From Jannaschia formosa (lineage in GTDB: Bacteria > Pseudomonadota > Alphaproteobacteria > Rhodobacterales > Rhodobacteraceae), in contig NZ_QPLJ01000005.1 of the NCBI RefSeq assembly GCF_003340555.1, positions 124,001 through 188,000 on the forward strand: a stretch of 64,000 nt of DNA, read 5' to 3'. Positions 27,856-35,853 of this stretch are shown here, one piece after another (the first letter of the stretch is position 1; every line of letters starts with the position of its first letter). The translations under genes and the position numbers were made by a program. The notes beneath the pieces are model-generated. The model was not told the origin of the DNA. It made no database searches and saw only the letters and a list, made by a program, of their open reading frames with translations.

Positions 27856-28568
27856 GCCGCCGCTCCGTCGACTTCGGCCAGCCACAGGGCCAGCGCGTCG
27901 TTCACCGCCTCGGGCCGCTCCAGCGTGGGCAGGTGCCCGGCCCCCGCGACCACGACCAGCCGGCTGCCCGGGATCAGCTCGTGCATCAGCGTATGGCGGT
28001 GTAGCGGACACAAAGCGTCGGCCTCTCCGCACAGCACCAGCGACGGCACCGTGACGCCGCGCAGGGTCTCGCAGCGATCCGCCCGCCCGCGCAGCGCCTC
28101 GGACTGCGCGACGAAGACCTCGGGCCCCAGCCCCTCGGCCATCGCCATGCAGAGGTCGAGGATCGCGCCCCGGTTCGGCCCGTCGGCGAGGTAGTTCGGC
28201 TTCATCTCGTCGCGCATCACTGCGCGCAGGCGTCCGGCCCGCACCGCCTCCATCTGCGGCCCGCGCCGCGCCGCGACGGCCTCGGTCTCGGCCAGCGGGT
28301 TGGTGTCCATCAGGCACAGCCCCGCGACGCGGCCCGGCGCCTGCGCCACGACCTCCATCGCGACGATCCCACCCATGCTGAGCCCCGCCAGCGCGAAGCG
28401 CGCAGGCGCCGCCTCCAGCACCCGCGCCGCCAGCTCCGGCACCGAGGCGGCCCCGGCCAGCGTCGCGCAGGTCACCGACCGCCTGGCGAGGCCCGCCATC
28501 TGCGGCGCGAAGAGCCGCGCATCGCACATCATGCCGGGCAACAGGACCAGGGGGAGGGGCGCTTTCAT
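27852..28568 (-). CDS. Alpha/beta hydrolase
   Basis: A 238-residue cytoplasmic alpha/beta-fold hydrolase. It shows the oxyanion region LVLLPGMMCDARLF, the nucleophile elbow GLSMGG, the acid in CGEADALCP and the catalytic histidine in GAGHLPTLE. The ATG at 28568 (MKAPLPLVLLPG) has AAGGAG six bases upstream; an ATG six codons earlier lacks such a site. The substrate (ester or lactone) is not predictable. It is coupled to the YdcZ-like gene downstream. Confidence 0.82.
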   Translation of the reverse strand: MKAPLPLVLLPGMMCDARLFAPQMAGLARRSVTCATLAGAASVPELAARVLEAAPARFALAGLSMGGIVAMEVVAQAPGRVAGLCLMDTNPLAETEAVAARRGPQMEAVRAGRLRAVMRDEMKPNYLADGPNRGAILDLCMAMAEGLGPEVFVAQSEALRGRADRCETLRGVTVPSLVLCGEADALCPLHRHTLMHELIPGSRLVVVAGAGHLPTLERPEAVNDALALWLAEVDGAAA

Positions 28569-28759
28569 CGACAGCTCCTTCTGCATGCCACGGGATCCCG
28601 GATCCGGCCGGGGCCGGTCCCCTGCGCCAGCCTCTCGGAGACGTCCGTGCGGGAGGAACGAATGACCAATTCCCCGGAAGCGCGGTGCCCGGCACCGGCC
28701 TCGCCGTCAAGCCGGTTGCTGCCGCGCGGGAAGGGCTGCCCGCGCAGAAAGGGCGCGCG

Positions 28760-29659
28760 CTATGACCCGAGGTGCCGCGTCCCCCGGGCGCGCGCCAGAC
28801 CGATCTGGCGCATCCGTTCGCGGAAGCGGGCGCGGTCGGACCTGTCGAACTCGCCGATGCAGAGGGGGCAGGACACGCCTGCCTCCCAGTCCGGCGACTC
28901 CATCGCCTCGGGCGGAACCGGCCGGCGGCAGGCATGGCAGAGGACATGGCCGCCGGGCACCAGCCCGTGCCCGACGCTGACCCGGTCGTCGAAGACGAAG
29001 CAGCCGCCATGCCAGAGGCTCTCCTCCTCCGGCACTTCCTCCAGATACTTGAGGATGCCGCCCCGCAGGTGGACCACGTCCTCGACCCCTTCGGCGCGCA
29101 GCAGCGCGGTCGATTTCTCGCAGCGGATGCCCCCGGTGCAGAACATCGCCACCCGCTTGCCCGCAAGCCGCTCCCGGTTCGCCGCCCACCACTCCGGAAA
29201 CTCGCCGAAGGTCTCGGTGCCGGGGTCGAGCGCCCCCTCGAAGCTGCCGATGGCGACCTCGTAGGCGTTGCGCACATCGACCACGACGGTCCCCGGATCG
29301 CGCAGCACCGCGTTCCAGTCCGACGGCGCGACATAGTCCCCCACCGCGTCCGAGGACGACAGCGGCCGCCCCATCGTCACGATCTCGCGCTTCAGCCGGA
29401 CCTTCAGCTTGCCGAAGGGCATGACCTCGGCTCCGCTCAGCTTCGCCTCCAGCCCGCCGAAGCCCTGCTCCGCCCGCAGCCGGTCCAGCACCGCCCCGAC
29501 CGCCTCGGCCGAGCCGGCGATGGTCCCGTTCACCCCCTCCGGCGCCAGCAGCACCGACCCCTTCACCCCCAGCCCGCAGGCCAGCCGCGCCAGCGGCCCC
29601 CGCAAGGCGCCCGGGTCGGGCAGGGGGGCAAAGCGGTAGAAGGCGGCGACGGTGACCAT
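28760..29659 (-). CDS. trhO: tRNA uridine 34 hydroxylase TrhO (rhodanese-like)
   Basis: A 299-residue protein of the YceA/UPF0176 family, which hydroxylates U34 of some tRNAs using O2 and is important for wobble decoding. The N-terminal acylphosphatase-like part includes GVKGSVLLAPEGVNGTIAGS. The rhodanese domain holds the reactive cysteine in MFCTGGIRCEKSTALL. The C-terminal cysteine cluster (CHACRRPV and CPLC) probably binds zinc. It diverges from pncA; a diverged repeat copy lies in the 158-base gap. Confidence 0.92.
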   Translation of the reverse strand: MVTVAAFYRFAPLPDPGALRGPLARLACGLGVKGSVLLAPEGVNGTIAGSAEAVGAVLDRLRAEQGFGGLEAKLSGAEVMPFGKLKVRLKREIVTMGRPLSSSDAVGDYVAPSDWNAVLRDPGTVVVDVRNAYEVAIGSFEGALDPGTETFGEFPEWWAANRERLAGKRVAMFCTGGIRCEKSTALLRAEGVEDVVHLRGGILKYLEEVPEEESLWHGGCFVFDDRVSVGHGLVPGGHVLCHACRRPVPPEAMESPDWEAGVSCPLCIGEFDRSDRARFRERMRQIGLARARGTRHLGS

Positions 29660-29701
29660 GCCCGCCAGATAGCCTCGCCATCTCCCCAGGTGAACCTCCG
29701 A

Positions 29702-29776
29702 TCAAGGTTAATGCGCCCCCCTTTCGATGCTCTCCAAATATGCCGGGGAGCGCGAGGGGCTGGCCCCTCGCTCCGC
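29702..29776 (+). repeat. Dispersed hairpin repeat, diverged copy C
   Basis: This copy keeps the leading GGTTAA and C-rich tract and the AAATATGCCGGGG block. Its hairpin is altered on both arms together (GCGAGGGG-CTGG-CCCCTCGC), so the stem is preserved although the sequence changed. It lies between the divergent trhO and pncA. Confidence 0.6.
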
Positions 29777-29817
29777 CGGATGCCACCATCGCCGCATCCA
29801 GCAAACGGAGCGCCGCC

Positions 29818-30414
29818 ATGACCACCGCCCTCCTCGTCATCGACGTCCAGAACGGCTTTTGCCCCGGCGGCAACCTCGCCGTCGCGGGCGGCGGAGAGAT
29901 CGTCCTCGGCATCAACGCCCTGATGGCCGACTACCCGCATGTGATCCTGACGCAGGACTGGCACCCGGCGGGCCATTCCTCCTTCGCCTCCGCGCATGAG
30001 GGCAGGCAGCCCTTCGAGATCGTCGAGATGCCCTACGGTCCGCAGGTGCTCTGGCCCGACCACTGCGTGCAGGGCACCGGGGACGCGGCCTTCCACCCGG
30101 GGCTCGACACCGACCGCGCCCGCGCCGTCATCCGCAAGGGCATGAACCCGGCGATCGACAGCTATTCCGCCTTCTTCGAGAACGATCGCACGACCCCCAC
30201 GGGGCTGGAGGGGCTGCTTCGCACCCTCGGCGTCACCGACGTCACGCTGGTCGGGCTCGCCACCGACTTCTGCGTCACCTATTCCGCCCTCGACGCGGCG
30301 CGGCTGGGCTTCCGGGCGACCGTGCGCGAGGATCTGACCCGCGCCATCGACCTCGACGGCTCCCTCGCCGCGGCGCGGGACGAGATGCGGGCGGCGGGTG
30401 TCGCCCTCGCCTGA
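29818..30414 (+). CDS. pncA: Nicotinamidase
   Basis: A 198-residue isochorismatase-like amidase that deaminates nicotinamide to nicotinate in NAD salvage. The catalytic aspartate is in LLVIDVQNGFCPGG, the metal-binding histidines in TQDWHPAGHSSF, and the nucleophilic cysteine in GLATDFCVTYSA. The ATG at 29818 follows a GGAG at good spacing; an upstream ATG would run through the repeat. pncB follows about 870 bases later, so the two salvage steps are encoded together. Confidence 0.94.
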   Translation: MTTALLVIDVQNGFCPGGNLAVAGGGEIVLGINALMADYPHVILTQDWHPAGHSSFASAHEGRQPFEIVEMPYGPQVLWPDHCVQGTGDAAFHPGLDTDRARAVIRKGMNPAIDSYSAFFENDRTTPTGLEGLLRTLGVTDVTLVGLATDFCVTYSALDAARLGFRATVREDLTRAIDLDGSLAAARDEMRAAGVALA

Positions 30415-30495
30415 GACGCTTCGCCGCCGCCTTTCCGCTGGCAGCCCGGCCGCGCCTCCGCATACTGCGCCCGCATCCCCGACCGGAGACACGCC

Positions 30496-31236
30496 TTGGC
30501 CCGATCCCCCCGAGCCGCCCGCCGCGCCGCCAGGATTCGTGGCCTGCCCGCCGACCGTGCGGCCCTGCGGAGCGCCGTCGCCGTCGCCCGCCTTCCCGGT
30601 CACCCGGCCGCCCTGACCGAAAGCGCGCGCGAGCTGCTGCTGGCCTGGCTCGATGCCAATCGCGATCCCCATGACGCCGTGATCCGCCAACTCTCGGACG
30701 GCACGGCGGCGACCCGCATCGGCCGCGCCCTGCTCGACCGCAGCCCCGAGCCGCCGGGCCTCGCCTGCGCCGCCGGCTGCGCCTTCTGCTGCATCCTGCC
30801 CGGCGAGGACGGTGGCACGATCACCGCCGCGGAGGCCCGCGCGCTCCATGCCGCGCTGCCCCCGCGCCCGCCCGAGACGCCCTGGCACCCCCAGGCCTGC
30901 CCGGCGCTCGACCCCGACACGAAGCTCTGCCGCGCCTATGACGCGCGCCCGATGATCTGCCGCACCTACGTGTCGAAGGACGTCGCCGCCTGCGAGGCCA
31001 TCGCCGGGGGCGAGGCCCGCCCCGGCACCGGCACGCTCGCCCCGCAGCTGGCCTATGTCACCGCCCATGCGCTCGCCCGCGCGGCCCTCGGCACCGGCGC
31101 GCCGACCTATGCGCTGGCCCGCGTCGCGCGGGCCGCGACCGAGGGCACGCCCCTCGAGGCCACGCTCAAGGCCGCCCGCCACCCGCCCCGCAATCTCGAC
31201 GACGAGCGCCGCCGCCTCGCCCGCGGCCTCGGCTAG
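30496..31236 (+). CDS. YkgJ-family cysteine-cluster protein
   Basis: A 246-residue protein with a zinc or iron-chelating cysteine cluster: CAAGCAFCCILPGE in the centre, then CPALDPDTKLCRAYDARPMICRTY. This is the YkgJ (CxxxCxxCC) pattern. The N-terminus is basic and the C-terminus helical. Translation probably begins at the TTG at 30496, with GGAG about 8 bases upstream. It sits between pncA and pncB on the same strand, but no NAD-related role is established for the family. Confidence 0.8.
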   Translation: MARSPRAARRAARIRGLPADRAALRSAVAVARLPGHPAALTESARELLLAWLDANRDPHDAVIRQLSDGTAATRIGRALLDRSPEPPGLACAAGCAFCCILPGEDGGTITAAEARALHAALPPRPPETPWHPQACPALDPDTKLCRAYDARPMICRTYVSKDVAACEAIAGGEARPGTGTLAPQLAYVTAHALARAALGTGAPTYALARVARAATEGTPLEATLKAARHPPRNLDDERRRLARGLG

Positions 31237-31282
31237 ACAGCCCGCGCTGCCCATGCGTTAAGCACACCCCGGAGGAGCGCCC

Positions 31283-32575
31283 ATGCAGGACATCGCCACC
31301 CGCGTCTGGAACCACAAGTGGAAGATCGACCCGATCGTCCGCTCGCTCATCGACACGGATTTCTACAAGCTGCTGATGTGCCAGTCGGTGTTCCGCAACC
31401 GGCCCGACACGCAGGTCACCTTCAGCCTGATCAACCGCAGCAGCCACGTCCCGCTGGCCAGGCTCATCGACGAGGGAGAGCTGCGCGAGCAGCTCGACCA
31501 CATCCGCACCCTCTCGCTGCGCCGCAACGAATCCACGTGGCTGCGGGGCAACACCTTCTACGGCCAGCGCCAGATCTTCGCGCCCGCCTTCATGGACTGG
31601 TTCGAGCAGCTCCGCCTGCCGCCCTACCACCTGGAGCGCGTGGGCGACCAGTACGAGCTGACCTTCGAGGGCGCCTGGCCCGAGGTCATGCTGTGGGAGA
31701 TCCCGGCCCTCGCCGTCATCATGGAGCTGCGCTCCCGCGCCGTGCTGAAGGATCTCGGCCGCTTCGAGCTCCAGGTCCTCTACGCCCGCGCCATGACCCG
31801 CGTCTGGGAGAAGGTAGAGCGTCTGCGCCACCTCCCCGGCCTGCGGCTCGCCGATTTCGGCACCCGCCGCCGCCATTCCTTCCTCTGGCAGGACTGGTGC
31901 GTGCAGGCGCTGACGGAAGGGCTCGGCGAGAACTTCACCGGCACCTCCAACTGCCTCATCGCCAAGAACCGCGACCTGGAGGCGATCGGCACCAACGCGC
32001 ACGAGCTGCCGATGGTCTATGCCGCGCTGACCGAGAGCGACGAGGCGCTGGCCCGCGCGCCCTACGACGTGCTGGCCGACTGGCACGAGGAGCATTCGGG
32101 CAACCTGCGCATCATCCTGCCCGACACCTACGGGACGAAGGGCTTCCTCGACCGCGCGCCGGACTGGCTGGCGGGCTGGACCGGCATCCGCGTCGATTCG
32201 GGCGATCCCGAGCAGGGCGCCGAGACCGCGATCCGCTGGTGGGAGAGCCGCGGCGAGGACCCGTCCGAGAAGCTGGTGATCTTCTCCGACGGTCTCGACG
32301 TGGAGAAGATCGAGGCCCTCCACGCCCGCTTCTCCGGCCGCGTCCGGGTCTCCTTCGGCTGGGGGACGCTGCTGACGAACGATTTCCGCGGGCTGGTGGC
32401 CGACGACCGGCTGGCGCCGTTCTCGCTTGTCTGCAAGGCGGTTGCTGCCGATGGTCGCCCGACGGTGAAGCTCTCGGACAACCCGCGGAAGGCGATGGGG
32501 CCTGAGGCCGAGGTGGAGCGCTACAAGCGCGTCTTCGGGGTGGGGGCGCAGGTGGAGCGGGAGGTGGTGGTCTAA
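31283..32575 (+). CDS. pncB: Nicotinate phosphoribosyltransferase
   Basis: A 430-residue enzyme that makes nicotinate mononucleotide from nicotinate and PRPP, the second salvage step after PncA. It has the N-terminal [14 protein letters not shown], the central GTRRRHSF (catalytic-site segment after DFG) and a conserved [13 protein letters not shown]-terminal motif. A GGAGG lies about 8 bases before the ATG. Its stop codon overlaps, on the opposite strand, the stop codon of the foreign SIR2 gene, leaving no terminator between them. Confidence 0.95.
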   Translation: MQDIATRVWNHKWKIDPIVRSLIDTDFYKLLMCQSVFRNRPDTQVTFSLINRSSHVPLARLIDEGELREQLDHIRTLSLRRNESTWLRGNTFYGQRQIFAPAFMDWFEQLRLPPYHLERVGDQYELTFEGAWPEVMLWEIPALAVIMELRSRAVLKDLGRFELQVLYARAMTRVWEKVERLRHLPGLRLADFGTRRRHSFLWQDWCVQALTEGLGENFTGTSNCLIAKNRDLEAIGTNAHELPMVYAALTESDEALARAPYDVLADWHEEHSGNLRIILPDTYGTKGFLDRAPDWLAGWTGIRVDSGDPEQGAETAIRWWESRGEDPSEKLVIFSDGLDVEKIEALHARFSGRVRVSFGWGTLLTNDFRGLVADDRLAPFSLVCKAVAADGRPTVKLSDNPRKAMGPEAEVERYKRVFGVGAQVEREVVV

Positions 32576-33429
32576 CTCATTCCCCGACTCGCGCGAAATG
32601 ACTCCACATCTTTCCAAAGACGTGAAAGTGCGGCCGCCATATCAGCATGCTTTCCCGCCGGATACTCCAGGGCTTCTAAATTAAACCCTGACCGAAGCGA
32701 TTTCTTCAATGAGGGATGTGGGAGCTTCGGAACGACCGCATAGTGCGGCTTTGCGGACTCTGTAAAGCTATGACTTTCCTCCAGGATTAGCTGGATGTCG
32801 GGATCGCCAACTCCGTACCCAAGAAACACAATGGTATTGGTTGTCAATAGCGCAGATAGCGACTTGAAGTAACCCGGAAACTTACGTCGCAGCGAAAAGT
32901 AGCTACTGCGGTCCAGCACAATCGAAGACATGTCGGTGATGCAACCATGCGGCTTCAAGATTAGGCGCTCCGGTGAGCGGAGATCAGCAATGAGGTCAAT
33001 ATGGTCTTGTTTCCGGACAAAGTGAGAGTTTTCATTCTCCCCCGAGAGCACATCAAAATTTCGCTCTAGAAACTCGTCGTAGTTGGTGGTGACAATAACC
33101 TTGGGATCTAGGTTTAGGAGATCTTGATATGTGGGCGCTGAAGGTGTGGGGCGTATTCGAAAGGTGTCTTTGAGTTTCTCATAGCAATCGGCTCGTCCTA
33201 GTTCGGATACGACTAGCTCCGCTGCGTCAAGAAGCTGGCCTTGCTTAACAAGTTTCTTCAGCTCTAGAAACCGCGCTTGAATTCTGAGCTTCCCGCCAAG
33301 GTCAAGTATCAGTTTATCCCACCCGGGCAGGTCTGGTTGCGCAGACTTCGAAAAGCCGGCTCCGATAAAGAAAACCACTCTTCGCTCTGCCACCTCTTGG
33401 ACAAGGTTCTCCGGCCAGTCTATGCTCAT
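32572..33429 (-). CDS. SIR2-domain protein, probable NAD-hydrolysing defence effector
   Basis: A 285-residue protein with a SIR2-like domain across most of its length. Visible motifs are the NAD-binding FIGAGFSKS (21-29), TTNYDEFLE (114-122), KPHG (159-162) and the C-terminal [11 protein letters not shown] (202-212). N116 and H161 match the catalytic Asn and His of SIR2 NADase effectors, so it is likely an active NADase. There is no TIR, helicase or Argonaute domain. Its ATG overlaps the upstream ParA-like stop by 4 bases. Base composition is near 50% G+C, far below the flanking ~70%, which points to recent transfer. Deacetylase activity is possible but less likely. Confidence 0.85.
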   Translation of the reverse strand: MSIDWPENLVQEVAERRVVFFIGAGFSKSAQPDLPGWDKLILDLGGKLRIQARFLELKKLVKQGQLLDAAELVVSELGRADCYEKLKDTFRIRPTPSAPTYQDLLNLDPKVIVTTNYDEFLERNFDVLSGENENSHFVRKQDHIDLIADLRSPERLILKPHGCITDMSSIVLDRSSYFSLRRKFPGYFKSLSALLTTNTIVFLGYGVGDPDIQLILEESHSFTESAKPHYAVVPKLPHPSLKKSLRSGFNLEALEYPAGKHADMAAALSRLWKDVESFRASRGMS

Positions 33430-34451
33430 ACCCGGTCCGCTATTTCCTCGGCAAGCTCACCAATAATTGCCTTATACTTGTTTGCCTGACTAAACTGGCT
33501 TCCGACCAGTCCGTCCTTAGATTTCAGGCCGATAATTGGCGCATTCACGCTCTGGGCGAGGGGAATTAGGCTATAGAGGTTCGGCACGTCTCCTAATGCC
33601 GCTTCTTCAACACTTCCTTCAAAAAATTCTCTAAGGTACCGAGAAATTTCGTGCGGAATGTCGTCAAGAATCCTTTCGTATGCTTTGGTGGGCCGTCGAA
33701 CGCCCTCTTTAGATTTGGCAATATATTGCTGCAGGGTGTAGCCCACAAAACCTTTCTGAATTGGGATGTCGTGTCGGATATTAAAGCGATCCAATGCTCC
33801 GGGGTTCAGGCGTTCGGACTGAGTCAGGCCAACCTTATAGAAGTCGATCCAGCCAGTCATCCAGCTTGAGATGTTTCGTATTCCAAGAACGGAAAAGGCA
33901 TCTGCGCCAAGAGGAGTAATGAAGTGGTCTGCACTTAGAAGAACAGACCGGTTGATTGAACCAAGCGAAGGACTCACATCAACGAAGACGTAATCGTATT
34001 GATCTTCTACAGACGCAAGATACGATCTCAACCAGTTTGAAACGCGGAATCCGCCAACTTTGCCCGCCGGTAGGTCGGACCATGCAGAAGAAAGCTGGTC
34101 TTCAAACAATGAGAACTTTGGATGACCCGGTAAGAGGTCAACGCCAAAGCGATTGGACTTTGCCCGAAATGGTCGAACTTTGGTGCTGACTTCGGCATCG
34201 CCGTCCAGTATCGGTTGGATTACGTCAAGAATAGTTCTTCCTGATATAGCCTTGTCTTTGTCCTCTTCGGGCCAGTAGAGTTTGATAGTTTGGGCATCAC
34301 CGAGTATGAATTGTGTCAGGTTGCATTGAGGATCGCAATCAACGACTAGCACTTTTTCTAGTCGTTCGTTTGCGAAGTACGCCGCGATATTTCCGGTCAG
34401 GGTTGTCTTCCCAACTCCGCCTTTGTTGTTAAAAAAGGTTATTACTTTCAT
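33426..34451 (-). CDS. ParA/MinD-like ATPase paired with SIR2
   Basis: A 341-residue deviant-Walker ATPase. It starts [20 protein letters not shown] (Walker A at 9-18), has [11 protein letters not shown] (36-46) and Walker [12 protein letters not shown] (about 154-164). This is the AAA_31/ParA fold used for DNA or cargo positioning and as a switch. The C-terminal third (about 215-341) is an extension I do not recognise. No ParB or centromere-like repeats accompany it, so plasmid partitioning is unlikely; it more plausibly senses infection and controls SIR2. It has GAGGA about 6 bases before the ATG and shares the low-GC composition of the SIR2 gene. Confidence 0.85.
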   Translation of the reverse strand: MKVITFFNNKGGVGKTTLTGNIAAYFANERLEKVLVVDCDPQCNLTQFILGDAQTIKLYWPEEDKDKAISGRTILDVIQPILDGDAEVSTKVRPFRAKSNRFGVDLLPGHPKFSLFEDQLSSAWSDLPAGKVGGFRVSNWLRSYLASVEDQYDYVFVDVSPSLGSINRSVLLSADHFITPLGADAFSVLGIRNISSWMTGWIDFYKVGLTQSERLNPGALDRFNIRHDIPIQKGFVGYTLQQYIAKSKEGVRRPTKAYERILDDIPHEISRYLREFFEGSVEEAALGDVPNLYSLIPLAQSVNAPIIGLKSKDGLVGSQFSQANKYKAIIGELAEEIADRV

Positions 34452-34480
34452 CGGCGTCCTCTAACGTTGTTGGCGTGTTA

Positions 34481-34900
34481 CTAGGTAGAAGGGGTACTGC
34501 GCAACGCCTTCACCTCCCCCCGCCGCTTCTTCGCCTCCACCCGCTTGCGCTTCTGGTTGGCCGAGACCTTCGTCTTCACCCGGGGCTTCGGCTTCACGAA
34601 GGCCGCGCGGACCAGCTCCGCCAGGCGCTCGCGGGCGACCTCCCGGTTGCGGGCCTGCGACCGCTCCTCGGAGACCTGGAGCACCAGCGCCCCCTCCTTC
34701 GTCCAGCGCCGCCCCGCCAGCCGCCGGAGCCGCGCCTTCACCGGGCCCGGCAGGTTTGGCGACCGCTCCGCCTCGAAGCGCAGCTCGACCGCCGAGGACA
34801 CCTTGTTGACGTTCTGCCCGCCCGGGCCGCCCGCGCGGACGAACTGCTCGGTCATCTCCCAGTCTTCCAGCGCGATCTTGTCGTTGATGCGCAGCGGCAT
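34481..34900 (-). CDS. arfB: Alternative ribosome-rescue factor (peptidyl-tRNA hydrolase) ArfB
   Basis: A 139-residue protein of the ArfB/YaeJ/ICT1 family that frees ribosomes stalled on broken mRNA. The catalytic GGQ is in RAGGPGGQNVNKVSS (residues 22-36). The basic C-terminal tail (KPKPRVKTKVSANQKRKRVE, then KKRRGEVKALR) enters the empty mRNA channel. The last residues STPST look unlike the usual basic end and may have been created when the SIR2 module was inserted just downstream. The ParA-like gene begins 29 bases after its stop on the same strand. Confidence 0.92.
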   Translation of the reverse strand: MPLRINDKIALEDWEMTEQFVRAGGPGGQNVNKVSSAVELRFEAERSPNLPGPVKARLRRLAGRRWTKEGALVLQVSEERSQARNREVARERLAELVRAAFVKPKPRVKTKVSANQKRKRVEAKKRRGEVKALRSTPST

Positions 34901-34924
34901 CGCATCCTCCGTGACGTCCGACGT

Positions 34925-34959
34925 GGATCATACCCGGATCACCCGTGGATCACCCACGG
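34925..34959 (-). repeat. Short tandem GGATCACCC repeats with hairpin upstream of arfB
   Basis: Three copies of GGATCA(TA)CCC lie at 34925-34935, 34936-34944 and 34947-34955. The last one also forms a 6-bp hairpin, CCGTGG-ATCAC-CCACGG (34943-34959). It is 25-59 bases before the arfB start codon and may be a protein-binding or RNA control site. Confidence 0.45.
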
Positions 34960-34973
34960 AATCCGCCATGTAA

Positions 34974-35005
34974 GAAGGCCGCCCCGAGGCGACGGGACGG
35001 CCTTC
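34974..35005 (-). terminator. Terminator-like hairpin upstream of arfB
   Basis: A 12-bp inverted repeat (34974-34985 with 34994-35005, one G-U pair, 8-base loop) lies between the queuosine-precursor transporter and arfB, both on the minus strand. It is followed on that strand by only TT. It should end upstream transcripts or attenuate arfB. Confidence 0.55.
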
Positions 35006-35070
35006 CGAAAGTTCAGGAGGCTGGATCGGTTAGACGAATCCACCCCGCAGATTCGTGCCCGAGGGCTGCC

Positions 35071-35127
35071 TCAGGCGCGGACCTCCGAAGCTGTCCCGAC
35101 CGCATTCTCCAGGCTCTTTCTAGACAC
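35071..35127 (-). CDS. Tiny 18-codon ORF with perfect Shine-Dalgarno site (leader peptide candidate)
   Basis: A GTG at 35127 is preceded by AAAGGAGGTG, a full complement to the 16S rRNA 3' end, and opens an 18-residue frame (MSRKSLENAVGTASEVRA). Between it and arfB lie a 7-bp hairpin (ACGAATC/GATTCGT, about 35034-35056) and the terminator-like hairpin. The layout resembles a translated leader controlling arfB by attenuation, or a small structured RNA. I recognise no known peptide. Confidence 0.35.
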   Translation of the reverse strand: MSRKSLENAVGTASEVRA

Positions 35128-35193
35128 TGAAGCACCTCCTTTCTATGGTTGTCGATACTCGGAGGTTGGCACGGATATTGTGTGGGTCAACCC

Positions 35194-35829
35194 CTAATGG
35201 GCTACGGATTGTGTGACATTTTTCGTGATGAGCCGGAACGGCACCAGCGCCAGCATCGCCACCGACAGCTTCACCCCCCAGTCCGCCAGCGCCAGCCCGA
35301 CCCAGAGCGGCCCGATCGCCGTCGCCTCCTGCGCCCAGGACACGTCGCCCCAGGCGGCCGGAAAGGCGAGGAAACCCGCGAAGGCCAGCGTGAAGAACAG
35401 CGCCGTGTCGACCACCGACCCCACGATGGACGAGGTCAGCGGCGCGACGAACCACCGCCGCTCCCGCAGGGCCGAGAACACCCCCAGATCAACGAGTTGC
35501 GCCGCGAGGAACGCCGTCGCGGAGGCCAGCGCGATGCGCAGCGTGACCAGCGGGCCGAACTCTCCGTGGATCTGCGTCCCGATCAGCGAGCAGAGAAGCC
35601 CCACCCCGAACCCCGCCAGCACGACTTTGCGAGCCTTCTCGGGGCCATAGAGGCGGTTTGTGACGTCGGTGACGAGGAAGGCCAGCGGATAGGTGAAGGC
35701 GCCCCAGGTCAGCCAGCCGTCGGCGACGAGGAACTGGACGCCGATATTGGAGGCGACGACGACGGCCCCCATGGCGAGGATGGCGAAGATCATGATGCGG
35801 TCCGTTTTTGACATGGTGGTCGGAGACAT
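35194..35829 (-). CDS. Queuosine precursor transporter, VUT family (YhhQ-like)
   Basis: A 211-residue membrane protein with about six helices. Conserved features of the YhhQ/VUT family are visible: VASNIGVQFLV, TYPLAFLVTDVTNRLYGPEKAR and GSVVDTALFFTLAF. Such proteins import queuine-pathway precursors for tRNA wobble modification. The ATG at 35829 could be replaced by the ATG at 35814 (MSKTDRIMIF). No preQ1-type riboswitch is obvious in the 24 bases before the next gene. Confidence 0.87.
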   Translation of the reverse strand: MSPTTMSKTDRIMIFAILAMGAVVVASNIGVQFLVADGWLTWGAFTYPLAFLVTDVTNRLYGPEKARKVVLAGFGVGLLCSLIGTQIHGEFGPLVTLRIALASATAFLAAQLVDLGVFSALRERRWFVAPLTSSIVGSVVDTALFFTLAFAGFLAFPAAWGDVSWAQEATAIGPLWVGLALADWGVKLSVAMLALVPFRLITKNVTQSVAH

Positions 35830-35853
35830 GGCCCCTACGGGCAGGCGCGCCGT

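Noticed and set aside
33426-34451. ParA-like gene as evidence of an integrated plasmid
   Set aside because: No parB, parS-like repeats, replication initiator or origin nearby; the gene is coupled to SIR2 instead.
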